DNA of 64,000 nucleotides from CAYNRA01 sp964399465 (GTDB taxonomy: Bacteria > Bacteroidota > Bacteroidia > Cytophagales > Spirosomataceae), in NCBI GenBank assembly GCA_964399465.1, contig CAYNRA010000004.1, forward strand, positions 1 to 64,000, in the 5' to 3' direction. The notes below the pieces were generated by a model. That model was not told the DNA's origin. It did not search any database and saw only the letters and a program-made list of their open reading frames with translations. The position numbers and the translations under genes are program-made. This document shows positions 34,540 to 43,557 of the stretch, in pieces (within the stretch, counting starts at the first letter, position 1; every line of letters begins with the position of its first letter).

Positions 34540-35925
34540 TTAAAATTCTTGTTGGCCAGCCGCATAAGCAATTGCAGCAATCGATTTTTCAAATTTGGCC
34601 TTGAGAGATTCCACTTTCGCGCGCATTTCGATTAGCTTAGATTCACGTGCATTGATTAAGAAGAGAGAACTTTCCCCCATGTTAAAAAGGTCAATTTCTG
34701 CTTGAACTAGGATTTCTTGATTTTGCGTCGCATTTTGTTGAATTTGAAGCTGTTTTTGGAGCTGAATAGCTTCATTGTAAAAAGCGGTTACTTCATTGAG
34801 AATTTCTCTAGAGGTTTGCCTTTGCTCCAAACTTGTTTCTTCTTGTTTGATTTGTACTTGTTGAATTTTACCACGCTCTTTTCGTAAGAAAAGGGGGAAT
34901 TCAAAGGTGACTCCTACTTTTTGATTTGTCCGTAGTAAGCTGTAATCTGAGAAGGTATAAGAAGGGGAATCAATTGCGTTCAAATTTAAATCCACTCTGG
35001 GTTTTAAAAATTCCTTCGCAAACTTTTCTTCAATTTTAAGTTGCTCCAGCTTGTATTGTAATTTCAATAATTCAGGATGATTCAACCTTGCTCGTTGTAA
35101 AAATTCTTCCAATTGTGCCTGTGATAGGGCACGCGTTGGAACTGTAGGTGGAACTGCATCTTCAGGTATTTCTAGCGGTAGGCCATCAGAACTCCATAGG
35201 TAATTTGACAGATAGAGAGTATAGTTTGTAAAATCAAGTTTAGCTTGCTCAAGTTCGGCTGATCGAGATAGGAGTGTAATGGAAGCTTCCACAGAATCTC
35301 TACCTGCTTTTTCTCCAATGTTTACTTGAGTTCTAATAAAATCAAGCCTATCTTTTGCTAATTGGTATCCTTCTTTTTGCAGTTCATAATTTCGAAAAGC
35401 ATAATACCATTCCCAATAATCTTTCGCTGCGGAAAACATGATTTTATTGATCATTTTTTGGCGTTCAGCGGTGGCCATATTTTGATAAATTTTTGATTGT
35501 AGTAAGATATTTCTTCTTTGATCAATCAATAAACCTCTTCCTAGTGGCACATTTAATCCGATTATTGAAACATTATCAGAAAGCTCAGGATTTAGCCTTT
35601 CTCCGCCGTTTTGCTCCCGTCCGATTTTCAAGTCAATTCCTCCCCAAACAGGTACTTTCAATGCATACTCCCAGTGTGTGTAATATTCTTTGTTATTGAT
35701 TGATTTTCGATCAAAAGTACTTTCAAGTTTTGGGTCAAATTGACCTTTTGCCATCATTAAATCAGCTTGCGCATAATCAATTTCTAGGTCAGCTTGTTTT
35801 ACGACAGGATGATTGGTTAGTACCAATTGATAAAAGTCAAAATAGCTGAAAGCCTTTTTTTCTACTTCTTGTGCTTGAAGTAAAAAAGGGAATAAGCCAA
35901 TATATATATACAGAAGTTTTTTCAT
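34540..35925 (-). CDS. TolC-family outer-membrane channel of the secretion cluster
   Basis: 461 residues, signal peptide 1-18 (cleavage after LQA). TolC-like: two long helical repeats with short beta segments, VPVWGGIDLKIGREQNG and VTFEFPLFLRKERGKIQQ as the two strand/turn regions, ending in helical tail. Third gene in transcription order ABC - HlyD - TolC (87 bases after hlyD), so it is probably the outer-membrane exit channel. It differs from the TolC-type protein at the window start. No secreted substrate gene is adjacent. A hairpin sits in the spacer. Confidence 0.9.
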   Translation of the reverse strand: MKKLLYIYIGLFPFLLQAQEVEKKAFSYFDFYQLVLTNHPVVKQADLEIDYAQADLMMAKGQFDPKLESTFDRKSINNKEYYTHWEYALKVPVWGGIDLKIGREQNGGERLNPELSDNVSIIGLNVPLGRGLLIDQRRNILLQSKIYQNMATAERQKMINKIMFSAAKDYWEWYYAFRNYELQKEGYQLAKDRLDFIRTQVNIGEKAGRDSVEASITLLSRSAELEQAKLDFTNYTLYLSNYLWSSDGLPLEIPEDAVPPTVPTRALSQAQLEEFLQRARLNHPELLKLQYKLEQLKIEEKFAKEFLKPRVDLNLNAIDSPSYTFSDYSLLRTNQKVGVTFEFPLFLRKERGKIQQVQIKQEETSLEQRQTSREILNEVTAFYNEAIQLQKQLQIQQNATQNQEILVQAEIDLFNMGESSLFLINARESKLIEMRAKVESLKAKFEKSIAAIAYAAGQQEF

Positions 35926-35941
35926 TTCATAAGTACATTCT

Positions 35942-35986
35942 ATTTATTGGAAAGTACCGACTTATTTTCGATACTCTCCAATAAAT
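35942..35986. repeat. Inverted repeat in the hlyD-tolC spacer
   Basis: ATTTATTGGAAAGTA / TACTCTCCAATAAAT, 15 pairs with one mismatch, 15-base loop. No T-run follows on the minus strand, so it looks like an mRNA processing or stability hairpin, or a weak attenuator, rather than a terminator. Confidence 0.6.
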
Positions 35987-36010
35987 GGTTGAATGAAATT
36001 GGTGATTCAT

Positions 36011-37387
36011 TTATTTTTTCTCCTTGCCAGTGTCTTTTTTGGTGTAAGCTTCCCCCGCCTTTGGTATTTCTTTCAAGCTTGGTGGGAATGCATTGAGTTG
36101 TCGCCAGATTTCATACCAAACAGGTACGTCTTCTAACATCACCCATCCAAATACACCTGAGCCCATACGAAGTTGTGGAGGCCAGGCTTCTTGTCCTTTT
36201 TTGGGAGTTACAAGGAGTCGATAGGTTCCATCCGGACTATCAATGTAGTCAATGACGGCTACTTCACCCCCAAATGTTCCAACAGCAACAGAAGGCCAAC
36301 CCGAGAACTGTAGGGCAGGCCATCCTTCAAACTCAATCCGAACCTCTCGGTTTAATTGAATTAACGGCACATCCATAGCTCTTACATAGAGTTCAACTGC
36401 CATTTGTGGATTTGTTGGTTGCAATGTACAAACAGCCTCTCCTTGCTTTATTGTTTCGCCAATACCTGCTTTAAGTGCACGTACAACAAAACCGTCTTGA
36501 GGTGCACGAATTACATAAAAACCTTGTCTGACAGCTACACTTGATTTTTTGTTAATGAGTTTTGAAAGTTCCGAGTCTCCCTCTGCAAGTGCTACTTCAG
36601 CGGAGCTAAGATCAGAGGTTGCCTTTGCTAGCTTTTCGTTGTATTCGGCACGAAGAGCACTATACTCAATGCGGCTATTTAGTAATTCTTGCTTTGAAAT
36701 TTGAAGTTTGTTTTTTGAAGAGAGAAGTTTTGCTTCTACTTCTTGGATTTTTAAACGCCGTGTTTCCAAGTCAATAAGTGAGAGGATTTGTTGTTTGTAT
36801 TGAAGTTCACCTCTTTGTACTCGTTCTTTTGCGATAGCAACTTGCAAACGGTCATTCACAACATCGATACTATCCGATTGTACTTTTGCTGTATTTTGCT
36901 TGATTTTATTGGAAGCTTTTTGGATACTAAATTCATAGTTCTGTCTGATTGCTTGAAGTTGGTCTTTGAGAGCACCAATTTTCATTTGGTATCCTTCAAT
37001 TGCTTTCCCTTTGGCATTAATTTGTTCGTCTAGTCGAAGTAAAATGTTAGGGTCAAAATAATCATCTTTTATTTCTGATATGACAAGTAGTGTATCCCCT
37101 TTTTTTACTTCCTGACCTTCTCGGATATTCCATGTGACAATTTGCCCGTCGATGGTATTTTGGACAGTTTGTGGCCTATCTTGGGGTGTTAGAGCGGTTA
37201 CTAGACCGTTACCACTTATATTTTGCTGCCATGGAAGAAATAAGACCACAAAAAATACAATAAAGAAGCCAACCATCCATTTTTTTAGGATTTGGGTAGC
37301 TTTAGGTGTTTTTAAGGTATCGAGCACGTATAATTCGTGCTTTTCATCAAAATCTTTAGGTAGTTTTCTATTCGTAATGTTTAGCAT
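36011..37387 (-). CDS. HlyD-family membrane-fusion adaptor
   Basis: 458 residues. One N-terminal membrane helix (about 38-58: VGFFIVFFVVLFLP) with a cytoplasmic start, then the first lipoyl half (IDGQIVTWNIREGQEVKKGDTLL), a long alpha hairpin (about 120-290) and the second lipoyl half (IRAPQDGFVVRALKAGIGETIKQGE), a beta-barrel and a C-terminal FGWVMLEDVPVWYEIWRQL segment frequent in type I secretion adaptors of this phylum. It links the inner-membrane ABC protein with the TolC-like channel. 33 bases downstream of the ABC gene; clearly one operon. Confidence 0.93.
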   Translation of the reverse strand: MLNITNRKLPKDFDEKHELYVLDTLKTPKATQILKKWMVGFFIVFFVVLFLPWQQNISGNGLVTALTPQDRPQTVQNTIDGQIVTWNIREGQEVKKGDTLLVISEIKDDYFDPNILLRLDEQINAKGKAIEGYQMKIGALKDQLQAIRQNYEFSIQKASNKIKQNTAKVQSDSIDVVNDRLQVAIAKERVQRGELQYKQQILSLIDLETRRLKIQEVEAKLLSSKNKLQISKQELLNSRIEYSALRAEYNEKLAKATSDLSSAEVALAEGDSELSKLINKKSSVAVRQGFYVIRAPQDGFVVRALKAGIGETIKQGEAVCTLQPTNPQMAVELYVRAMDVPLIQLNREVRIEFEGWPALQFSGWPSVAVGTFGGEVAVIDYIDSPDGTYRLLVTPKKGQEAWPPQLRMGSGVFGWVMLEDVPVWYEIWRQLNAFPPSLKEIPKAGEAYTKKDTGKEKK

Positions 37388-37420
37388 TTTTTCTAATCTC
37401 TTAATGAATAAATGGAGGAT

Positions 37421-39574
37421 TTACCAGGTACATTCTACAAATTTAGGGTCATTTTTTATTGACTCGTAGGGACCTTCTAAAATGACTTTGCCGTCTTCCA
37501 AAAGGCATACTCTATCGCAAGATGCCATGACTTGAGGGTCATTTGAAATTGTCACGAATGTCCAGGGTGCTGATTTCGCGCAAAGAATTTTTAATAAGTC
37601 AGTAGTATACTGTTTGTCAAAATGTTCGTAGCATTCAGAGACAAGAAGTAATTTTGGTTTATTCACGATACAGCGTGCAAGGCCAATTTTTGCTGCAAAA
37701 CTAGAAGAAAAGCGACGGCCTCCAGAAATCATTTCAGTTTGTAAACCTTCCTTTAATTGCCCAATTACTTCTAATAGTTGAAGCTCTTGCAGTGTATCGT
37801 ATGCATCCTTCATCGTTACATTCGGCCTGTTCATTGTGATATTTTCGAGAAGTGAACCACTAAAGATACCTTCATTTGTAACATTTCGTTCGATGGATTC
37901 ATGCAAATGTTCTCTTTCAATATCAACTAATGATACATGATTATAAAGAATGATTCCTTTGTAAGAAGTGTAAATGCCTGCTAATATATTTAATAGAGTT
38001 TCCTTCCCTGTTCCATTTTTACCCACGATACAAACTTTTTCATTGGATTGAATATGTAAGTCAAGTTTTTTTAGAACGGGTTCAGGCATATCTTGGAATT
38101 GGTAAGTGAGGTTTTTTATCTTGATTTCAATTCCTTTGGTAGAATTTTGAAGGTGCTTGATAATTCCTCCGTTTGGTTCAAGTGGCAAATCTGAAACTTG
38201 ACCAAGTTTATCGACGGCTGTTAATAAATCGAAAATGGAGTCCACTGAAAGCAAAATCTTTTCAACACTCCCAATAACCAAAACGATGATGATTTCAGAA
38301 GCGACAAATTGACCAATCGTAATTTGCTTATTGATGACCAAGTAGGTTCCTAAAAGTAGAAGTCCAGCGGTCACAAACGTTTTAAAGAATACAGCATTAT
38401 AAAATATAATGAGAACGTTATCGAAGTATTTTTTTCTGTATTTCAGATAAGTATTGATATTTCGTTCCATTTTATTGAGCGGAAATGCCAGATTCCCTGA
38501 AACTTTAAATGCGTAAAGTGTTCGTGCAATATCTTGTAACCATTGCGCAATTTTATATTTGTTTTTTGATTTTAGGATATTTGCTTGAAGTGTTTGACTA
38601 CCCAAAAATCGAGTGATGAGTAGCAATAAAAGAACGGTAACGACAGAAAATGCTATGAATAACGGGTGGTATGCTGCTAAAAGAATAAGCCCAAAAACTA
38701 TTTGGATGAGCGCAGCTGTTGTATCGATTAGAAGCTTGGGGAGCGTTTTTTGTACGGTAATTATATCAAAAAAACGGTTCATGAGCTCTGGTGGATAATA
38801 CTTCATGAGTGCCTCGGCTCTTACCCGCGGAATACGATATGCGTAGTCAAATGCTGCCTTTGTGAAAAGTCGTTCTTGTAAATATTCCATGACGGTTAGC
38901 TGCATGACCTGCATGATTCCTGAAACAGCTAATGCCAAAATTACTAAGGCAATTAAAACATAAATAGAGCTAAAGTAGAGCCCCCCTTGAACCATCCCAA
39001 TGATGGCTTGAATTCCGAGTGGCAATACGAGACCAATTGCACCAATTAATATTGCGTAGGTATAAATACTTAAAATGTCTCTTTTTTCCATTTTAAGCAT
39101 CCGCGTCAATCTCTTTATAGGCGAGAGAGCTTCAAGTTCTTTTGCCTCTTCTGGGGTTGTTTTTGCAATACTATCAAGACGAAAAACGGAATACACTTTT
39201 ATTTTTCCCTCTTCATCGAGTAGGGGAGTTGTACGTTCTACACGTTTTCTTTCTCCCTCATTTAATAATACTAACTGAACACGTTTCTTTTCTTTTTGGG
39301 GTATATAAGAAATAACAGGTACTTGTTGACCCTGAAATTCAGCAATAAAAAGAATTGGGAAAGGACTATCTTTTTCTAATTCTGGAAGAGAGTTTGGACT
39401 TAACGCATTTTCAAGGAGGAGAATCCCTTGAGATTCAGTTAATAGTCGAAGTTCACCAATGAATTCATTATTTGTAAAAGTGCTTCTTTCTCTATTAATG
39501 ATAGAGGGATTAAACGGTATTTCAAAATATTCGTTGAGTGTTCGAAGTGCAAATTCTATATGTAATCTATTCAT
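37421..39574 (-). CDS. Type I secretion-like ABC protein with degenerate ATPase motifs
   Basis: 717 residues: N-terminal about 135-residue domain without membrane helices, a six-helix membrane block (about 165-450), and a C-terminal nucleotide-binding domain. Length fits HlyB-type proteins; the N-terminal domain aligns loosely with a C39-like domain but has no Cys, so it is probably a non-peptidase docking domain. The ATPase motifs are altered: Walker A reads GKNGTGKET (residues 518-526; K524 kept, E525 replaces Ser/Thr), signature ISGGRR (616-621), Walker B LLLVSE (S646 replaces Asp, E647 kept), H-loop ISND (N678 replaces His), and no Q-loop glutamine is apparent near 563-571. Low or absent ATP hydrolysis is inferred. 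First gene of the operon with HlyD and TolC. Confidence 0.88.
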   Translation of the reverse strand: MNRLHIEFALRTLNEYFEIPFNPSIINRERSTFTNNEFIGELRLLTESQGILLLENALSPNSLPELEKDSPFPILFIAEFQGQQVPVISYIPQKEKKRVQLVLLNEGERKRVERTTPLLDEEGKIKVYSVFRLDSIAKTTPEEAKELEALSPIKRLTRMLKMEKRDILSIYTYAILIGAIGLVLPLGIQAIIGMVQGGLYFSSIYVLIALVILALAVSGIMQVMQLTVMEYLQERLFTKAAFDYAYRIPRVRAEALMKYYPPELMNRFFDIITVQKTLPKLLIDTTAALIQIVFGLILLAAYHPLFIAFSVVTVLLLLLITRFLGSQTLQANILKSKNKYKIAQWLQDIARTLYAFKVSGNLAFPLNKMERNINTYLKYRKKYFDNVLIIFYNAVFFKTFVTAGLLLLGTYLVINKQITIGQFVASEIIIVLVIGSVEKILLSVDSIFDLLTAVDKLGQVSDLPLEPNGGIIKHLQNSTKGIEIKIKNLTYQFQDMPEPVLKKLDLHIQSNEKVCIVGKNGTGKETLLNILAGIYTSYKGIILYNHVSLVDIEREHLHESIERNVTNEGIFSGSLLENITMNRPNVTMKDAYDTLQELQLLEVIGQLKEGLQTEMISGGRRFSSSFAAKIGLARCIVNKPKLLLVSECYEHFDKQYTTDLLKILCAKSAPWTFVTISNDPQVMASCDRVCLLEDGKVILEGPYESIKNDPKFVECTW

Positions 39575-39721
39575 ATACTAGGGATAAGGTATGATATCGG
39601 TAAGAATAACGAGGTTGTTTTTATAAAAGTTTGTTTTTTCAATGTAAGATAGATGAAATCAATATAGTAAAAAATGATTCTGATATGAGATATTGTTTGG
39701 AAAACAGTTTTTTCAGTACGA

Positions 39722-39771
39722 TTTTAGCAAAACTTATATATTTTCTTGAAAAAGTATAAGTTTTGCTAAAA
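39722..39771. promoter_or_regulatory. 50-bp palindrome before the InsA-like gene (candidate operator)
   Basis: TTTTAGCAAAACTTATA (39722-39738) and its exact reverse complement (39755-39771), 17 bp each; the 16-base centre is also partly palindromic (TTTTC/GAAAA). A third copy of the core, TTTGCTAAA, lies at 39781-39789 inside the promoter. Confidence 0.8.
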
Positions 39772-39776
39772 AGATA

Positions 39777-39784
39777 TATATTTG
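39777..39784 (+). promoter_or_regulatory. Candidate -7 element of the InsA-like gene
   Basis: TATATTTG, overlapped by the TTTGCTAAA core; start codon 20 bases downstream. No -33 at 17-23 bases. Confidence 0.4.
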
Positions 39785-39804
39785 CTAAATAACTATAGGT
39801 CATT

Positions 39805-40224
39805 ATGGAATCATTAATTTGTCCCCAATGTGGGGGTCAGGAGGGGTCAAAAAACGGCATTATCAAGGGTCGTCAGCGGTATAAATGCAAAGGATGCGGT
39901 TATAATTATACGGTTGATAAGATGGGAAAAAACATAGATAGTTACTATGTGATCAAGGCACTTCAGTTGTATATAGAGGGCGTTAGTTACCGAGAAATTG
40001 AGCGTTTACTGGGTGTAAGTCATGTTTCTGTAATGAATTGGGTAAAGAAATTTCAAATTAAAATTCCGAAGCAAAATCTTTACAACCCTACTTATAAAAT
40101 ATTAAACCACAAAGAATTGGCTGAGTTTTATGCCAATAAAGATAATCTCAAAGGAGCTGGTATGATCGTAACAGAGCTTGGGGACAAATTCATGTTGATT
40201 CGCTGGGAGCGATTTAAAAAATAG
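39805..40224 (+). CDS. InsA-like zinc-ribbon/HTH protein, probable DNA-binding regulator
   Basis: 139 residues. N-terminal zinc ribbon with Cys6-x2-Cys9 and Cys28-x2-Cys31 (CPQCGGQ ... RYKCKGCGYNYT), then a helix-turn-helix (residues 61-80, SYREIERLLGVSHVSVMNWV). This is the IS1 InsA layout. The C-terminal part (about 85-139) is not an IS1 catalytic region: no DDE residues, no InsB frame and no second terminal repeat or target duplication were seen, so it is not a working insertion sequence. With a palindromic site just upstream and a carboxylate-uptake locus downstream, a domesticated regulator is the best reading. Could instead be an IS relic. Confidence 0.75.
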   Translation: MESLICPQCGGQEGSKNGIIKGRQRYKCKGCGYNYTVDKMGKNIDSYYVIKALQLYIEGVSYREIERLLGVSHVSVMNWVKKFQIKIPKQNLYNPTYKILNHKELAEFYANKDNLKGAGMIVTELGDKFMLIRWERFKK

Positions 40225-40526
40225 GTCTTTCTTAGAGGATATATTAAAATAGTTCAATTTTCTCTATTTAAAATCTAATCCTTTGATTTTATTTCTTCTA
40301 CTTGATTATGTATATAAATCTGTGAAAAAAAGGACAAATTATGCTTTTTAAGGAGTTTTTTATATTTGAAATAAATGACCTAGCAAAAGGGATCTAGAAA
40401 AATCAGTGCAACAAATAGAAAAGTCAACTATACCATTTTACCTTTGCTATATACTTTTTTTTCATATTAATTTAATTCTACTCAGTTTTGTCATCGAAAA
40501 GTACAACAAAACTACAATAAATTACT
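40225..40526. other. Leader region between the InsA-like and porin genes
   Basis: 302 bases without a credible gene. It holds a candidate -7 element (40361-40368) and a TAGCAAAA half-site (40381-40388) matching the palindrome core. A start frame at 40406 overlaps the porin in another frame and is a shadow. Confidence 0.5.
40361..40388 (+). promoter_or_regulatory. Candidate promoter and operator half-site of the porin gene
   Basis: TATATTTG (40361-40368) with predicted start near 40375, then TAGCAAAA at 40381-40388, the half-site core found in the upstream palindrome. No clear -33 TTTG. Confidence 0.3.
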
Positions 40527-41912
40527 ATGAAAAGATTTTTGACTACTTGTTTGCTAGGGGGGGCGTTAGCGATGCCTCTTTTGAGTTCAGCTCAAGGTTC
40601 CACGGAGTATGGTTCTGGTTTAAAAGTAGATTTAAACGAAAGTAAGACGAAATACATTCGCTTCTTGGTTTGGAATCAGATTTGGTTTCGAAATACGCAG
40701 TTAAATCCAGGCACTATGATCAACGGGGAGGCAGCTACAAGCCAAACGGATATCGGTAATCGTCGCCTTCGTTTCTTGATGTACGCTCAGATTTCGAAAC
40801 GTTTCCTTGTGATGTCTCATGTAGGTATAAATAACCAAACATTTGTGAACGGCGGAGCAGCAGGAACAACCGGAACAGGTGGGTACGGAGCAGGTAAGAA
40901 GCCGGGTTTGTTCTTCCATGATGCATGGAACGAATACGCGGTTATATTACCTCAAAAAGACAAAAAGTTTAGTTTGTCTGTGGGTGGTGGTTTACATTAC
41001 TTCATGGGTCTGTCAAGAATGACAATGGGGTCTACACTCAACTTTTTAGCTATTGATGCACCTATATTTAACTGGCCTTTGATTGAGAACTCCGATCAGT
41101 TTGCGCGCCAAGTTGGTTTCTTCGGAAAGGGTAAAGCAGGTAAACTAGAGTATAGAGTGAGTATCAACAAACCGTATGCAACGAATTTGAATCCTGTGAA
41201 TGTGACGGATCCTACTAAAGCAGTAGCTGTAGATAATAACGGTAATACTAAATGGTCGAAAGCAGGATATTTTGAGTATCAGTTCTTAAATCAAGAGTCA
41301 AACGTACTTCCATTCAAGGTAGGTACATACATGGGTACAAATCGTGTATTCAATATTGGGGCTGGTTTTTATACATCAAATGATCAAACTCGTTCTTCAG
41401 TAAATGGACAGGTTTCTAAACATCCAATTACACTTCTTTCTGCGGATGTTTTCTTGGATATGCCAATCGGTGAGAAGTCAAAGAAGATGGCAGTTACTGC
41501 ATATAGTGTATTCTATGATTACAATTTTGGGCCAAATTATTTGAGAAATGTAGGGATCATGAATGTGGGTGTTAATGATCCAGCGTTTACAGGTGCACGT
41601 GCCTTGGCGGGTCCAGGTAATTCACAGCCATTGATCGGAACAGGTCAAATTTGGTACACACAAGCGGGTTTATTATTACCAACAAGTGCTGAAAAGCCGA
41701 AAGTGAGAGTACAAGGGTTTGGTGCTTATACACACAAAAATTTCGAAGCATTGGATAAGGCAAGCAGTCAATTTGATATTGGAGCTAACTTTTTCCTAGA
41801 TGGACACCACGCAAAAATTACGACGCAGTATTCTACTCGTCCTGTTTATACATCTCCAAATACATTGGCGAATAAAGGAGAGTTCGTCGCACAATTACAA
41901 GTCTATTTATAA
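40527..41912 (+). CDS. Outer-membrane porin-like protein
   Basis: 461 residues, signal peptide 1-22 (cleavage after SSA, MKRFLTTCLLGGALAMPLLS). The rest is Gly/Asn/aromatic-rich beta sheet with alternating residues, RFLVWNQIWFRN, RRLRFLMYAQISKRF, FKVGTYMGTNRVFNIG, ending in YL, like outer-membrane channels of the OprP or porin-like type in this phylum. No named family is recognised with confidence. It precedes an MFS carboxylate transporter by 41 bases, so the two probably move the same solute across the two membranes. Confidence 0.8.
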   Translation: MKRFLTTCLLGGALAMPLLSSAQGSTEYGSGLKVDLNESKTKYIRFLVWNQIWFRNTQLNPGTMINGEAATSQTDIGNRRLRFLMYAQISKRFLVMSHVGINNQTFVNGGAAGTTGTGGYGAGKKPGLFFHDAWNEYAVILPQKDKKFSLSVGGGLHYFMGLSRMTMGSTLNFLAIDAPIFNWPLIENSDQFARQVGFFGKGKAGKLEYRVSINKPYATNLNPVNVTDPTKAVAVDNNGNTKWSKAGYFEYQFLNQESNVLPFKVGTYMGTNRVFNIGAGFYTSNDQTRSSVNGQVSKHPITLLSADVFLDMPIGEKSKKMAVTAYSVFYDYNFGPNYLRNVGIMNVGVNDPAFTGARALAGPGNSQPLIGTGQIWYTQAGLLLPTSAEKPKVRVQGFGAYTHKNFEALDKASSQFDIGANFFLDGHHAKITTQYSTRPVYTSPNTLANKGEFVAQLQVYL

Positions 41913-41953
41913 TAATTTAACTTAATTTTCACTCAGATTAACCTTTTACACGT

Positions 41954-43522
41954 ATGGCAGAAAAAAAGCAAGGACTAGCCTCCATTATTGCGGCGTCCTC
42001 CGTAGGAACTATGATTGAATGGTATGACTTCTACATTTTTGGTAGTTTGGCAACCATTATTTCAACTAAATTTTTCCCCGCTGACAATCCGACAGCAGCC
42101 TTCTTATCTACCTTAGCAACCTTTGCAGCTGGTTTCGTTGTAAGACCTTTTGGTGCTATCTTTTTTGGTCGATTAGGGGATTTAATTGGTAGAAAATATA
42201 CATTTATGTTGACGCTCCTTTTAATGGGAGGTGCTACATTTTTGATTGGTTTGATTCCTGGTTATGAGACGATTGGCTTTATGGCACCTGTCTTGGTACT
42301 TGTCTTGCGCTTACTTCAAGGTTTAGCACTTGGTGGTGAGTACGGCGGTGCTGCAACGTATGTAGCAGAGCATTCTCCAGCAGATAAGCGTGGTTTCTGG
42401 ACTTCATGGATTCAAACTACAGCGACAGTTGGTTTGTTTGTTTCGCTAATCGTGATTCAAATTACGCAGTCAGTATTGGGTAAGGAAACGTTCGAAGATT
42501 GGGGATGGAGAGTGCCGTTTTTGGTTTCTATTCTAATGGTAGGGGTTTCTTTTATCATCCGTAGAAACATGCATGAGTCTCCATTGTTTGCAAAAGCAAA
42601 AGCAGAAGGAAAGACATCATCAAATCCTTTGAAAGATTCATTCGGAAATAAACTTAACTTCAAATTCGTTCTTTTAGCCCTTCTTGGTGCAACTATGGGA
42701 CAGGGGGTTGTTTGGTACACAGGTCAGTTTTATGCTTTGAGTTTCTTACAAAAAGTAATGAGTATTGATCTGAAACAAACCAATGAGTTGATGACGATCG
42801 CCTTATTAATGGGTACTCCTTTCTTTGTTTTCTTTGGTTGGTTGTCAGATAAAATGAACAGAAAGTATATCATGCTTGCTGGTATGTTATTAGGTGTATT
42901 TTCTTACAGACCTATCTATAAGAAAATGTTTGAAACCACGAATGTTGCAAACAAAACAGAACTTGTTGAAAAAACAACCGTGGATGTTACTCGTGCAGCT
43001 ATCGTGAAAGACGGTGTAGAAACTAGTGATTCTACGATTACTACATTGACAAAGAAAGAGTATGCTGATGGTACTAAGTTTGAAGAGAAAAAGATTCAAA
43101 AAGTACTTGCTGATGGTTCTGAGGCACCTAAGCCTGAAGTGAAAAAGACGGTTCTTATCAACAATAGCGATAAATGGTCTTTGATTTTACTCGTCTTTAT
43201 TCAAGTAATTTTTGTAACAATGGCATACGGTCCAATTGCAGCGTTCTTAGTTGAAATGTTCCCTGTGAAGATCCGTTATACATCTATGTCACTACCATAT
43301 CACGTAGGTAATGGTATCTTTGGTGGATTACTTCCAACAATTGCAACTGCGCTGGTTGTAAATGCCACAAAAGCAAACGAAGATGCAGCAGCTGCAGGTC
43401 TTCCTTTACCTTACGAATCACCTTATCTAGAAGGTCTATGGTATCCAATTATTATTGCGGCGATGTCTCTTATTATCGGAGCTTTGTATATCAACGGAAA
43501 AGATAAAAGTATCCACGATTAA
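41954..43522 (+). CDS. MHS-family MFS symporter (carboxylate/osmolyte transporter) with a large loop insertion
   Basis: 522 residues with 12 membrane helices. Proton-coupled metabolite symporter of the KgtP/ProP/ShiA type: EWYDFYIFGSLA start, GRLGDLIGRK loop 2-3 motif, LQGLALGGEYGGAATYVAEHSP and GWRVPFL are family hallmarks. Substrate may be a carboxylic acid, judging from the acs and sensor downstream. Typical members are about 430-440 residues; the extra length is one soluble insert of about 85 residues (about 320-405) in the cytoplasmic side of the second half, rich in Thr/Lys/Glu with beta-like repeats. A start at residue 1 gives the usual N-terminus. Confidence 0.92.
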   Translation: MAEKKQGLASIIAASSVGTMIEWYDFYIFGSLATIISTKFFPADNPTAAFLSTLATFAAGFVVRPFGAIFFGRLGDLIGRKYTFMLTLLLMGGATFLIGLIPGYETIGFMAPVLVLVLRLLQGLALGGEYGGAATYVAEHSPADKRGFWTSWIQTTATVGLFVSLIVIQITQSVLGKETFEDWGWRVPFLVSILMVGVSFIIRRNMHESPLFAKAKAEGKTSSNPLKDSFGNKLNFKFVLLALLGATMGQGVVWYTGQFYALSFLQKVMSIDLKQTNELMTIALLMGTPFFVFFGWLSDKMNRKYIMLAGMLLGVFSYRPIYKKMFETTNVANKTELVEKTTVDVTRAAIVKDGVETSDSTITTLTKKEYADGTKFEEKKIQKVLADGSEAPKPEVKKTVLINNSDKWSLILLVFIQVIFVTMAYGPIAAFLVEMFPVKIRYTSMSLPYHVGNGIFGGLLPTIATALVVNATKANEDAAAAGLPLPYESPYLEGLWYPIIIAAMSLIIGALYINGKDKSIHD

Positions 43523-43557
43523 TTACTCCATTATTTAAAATATAAATTATTATTTCT

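Noticed and set aside
39805..40224. A complete IS1-type insertion sequence
   Set aside because: No catalytic frame, no second terminal repeat and no target duplication were seen.
40406..40645. 79-codon frame upstream of the porin
   Set aside because: Overlaps the porin signal peptide in another frame and has no family match; composition is AT-driven.
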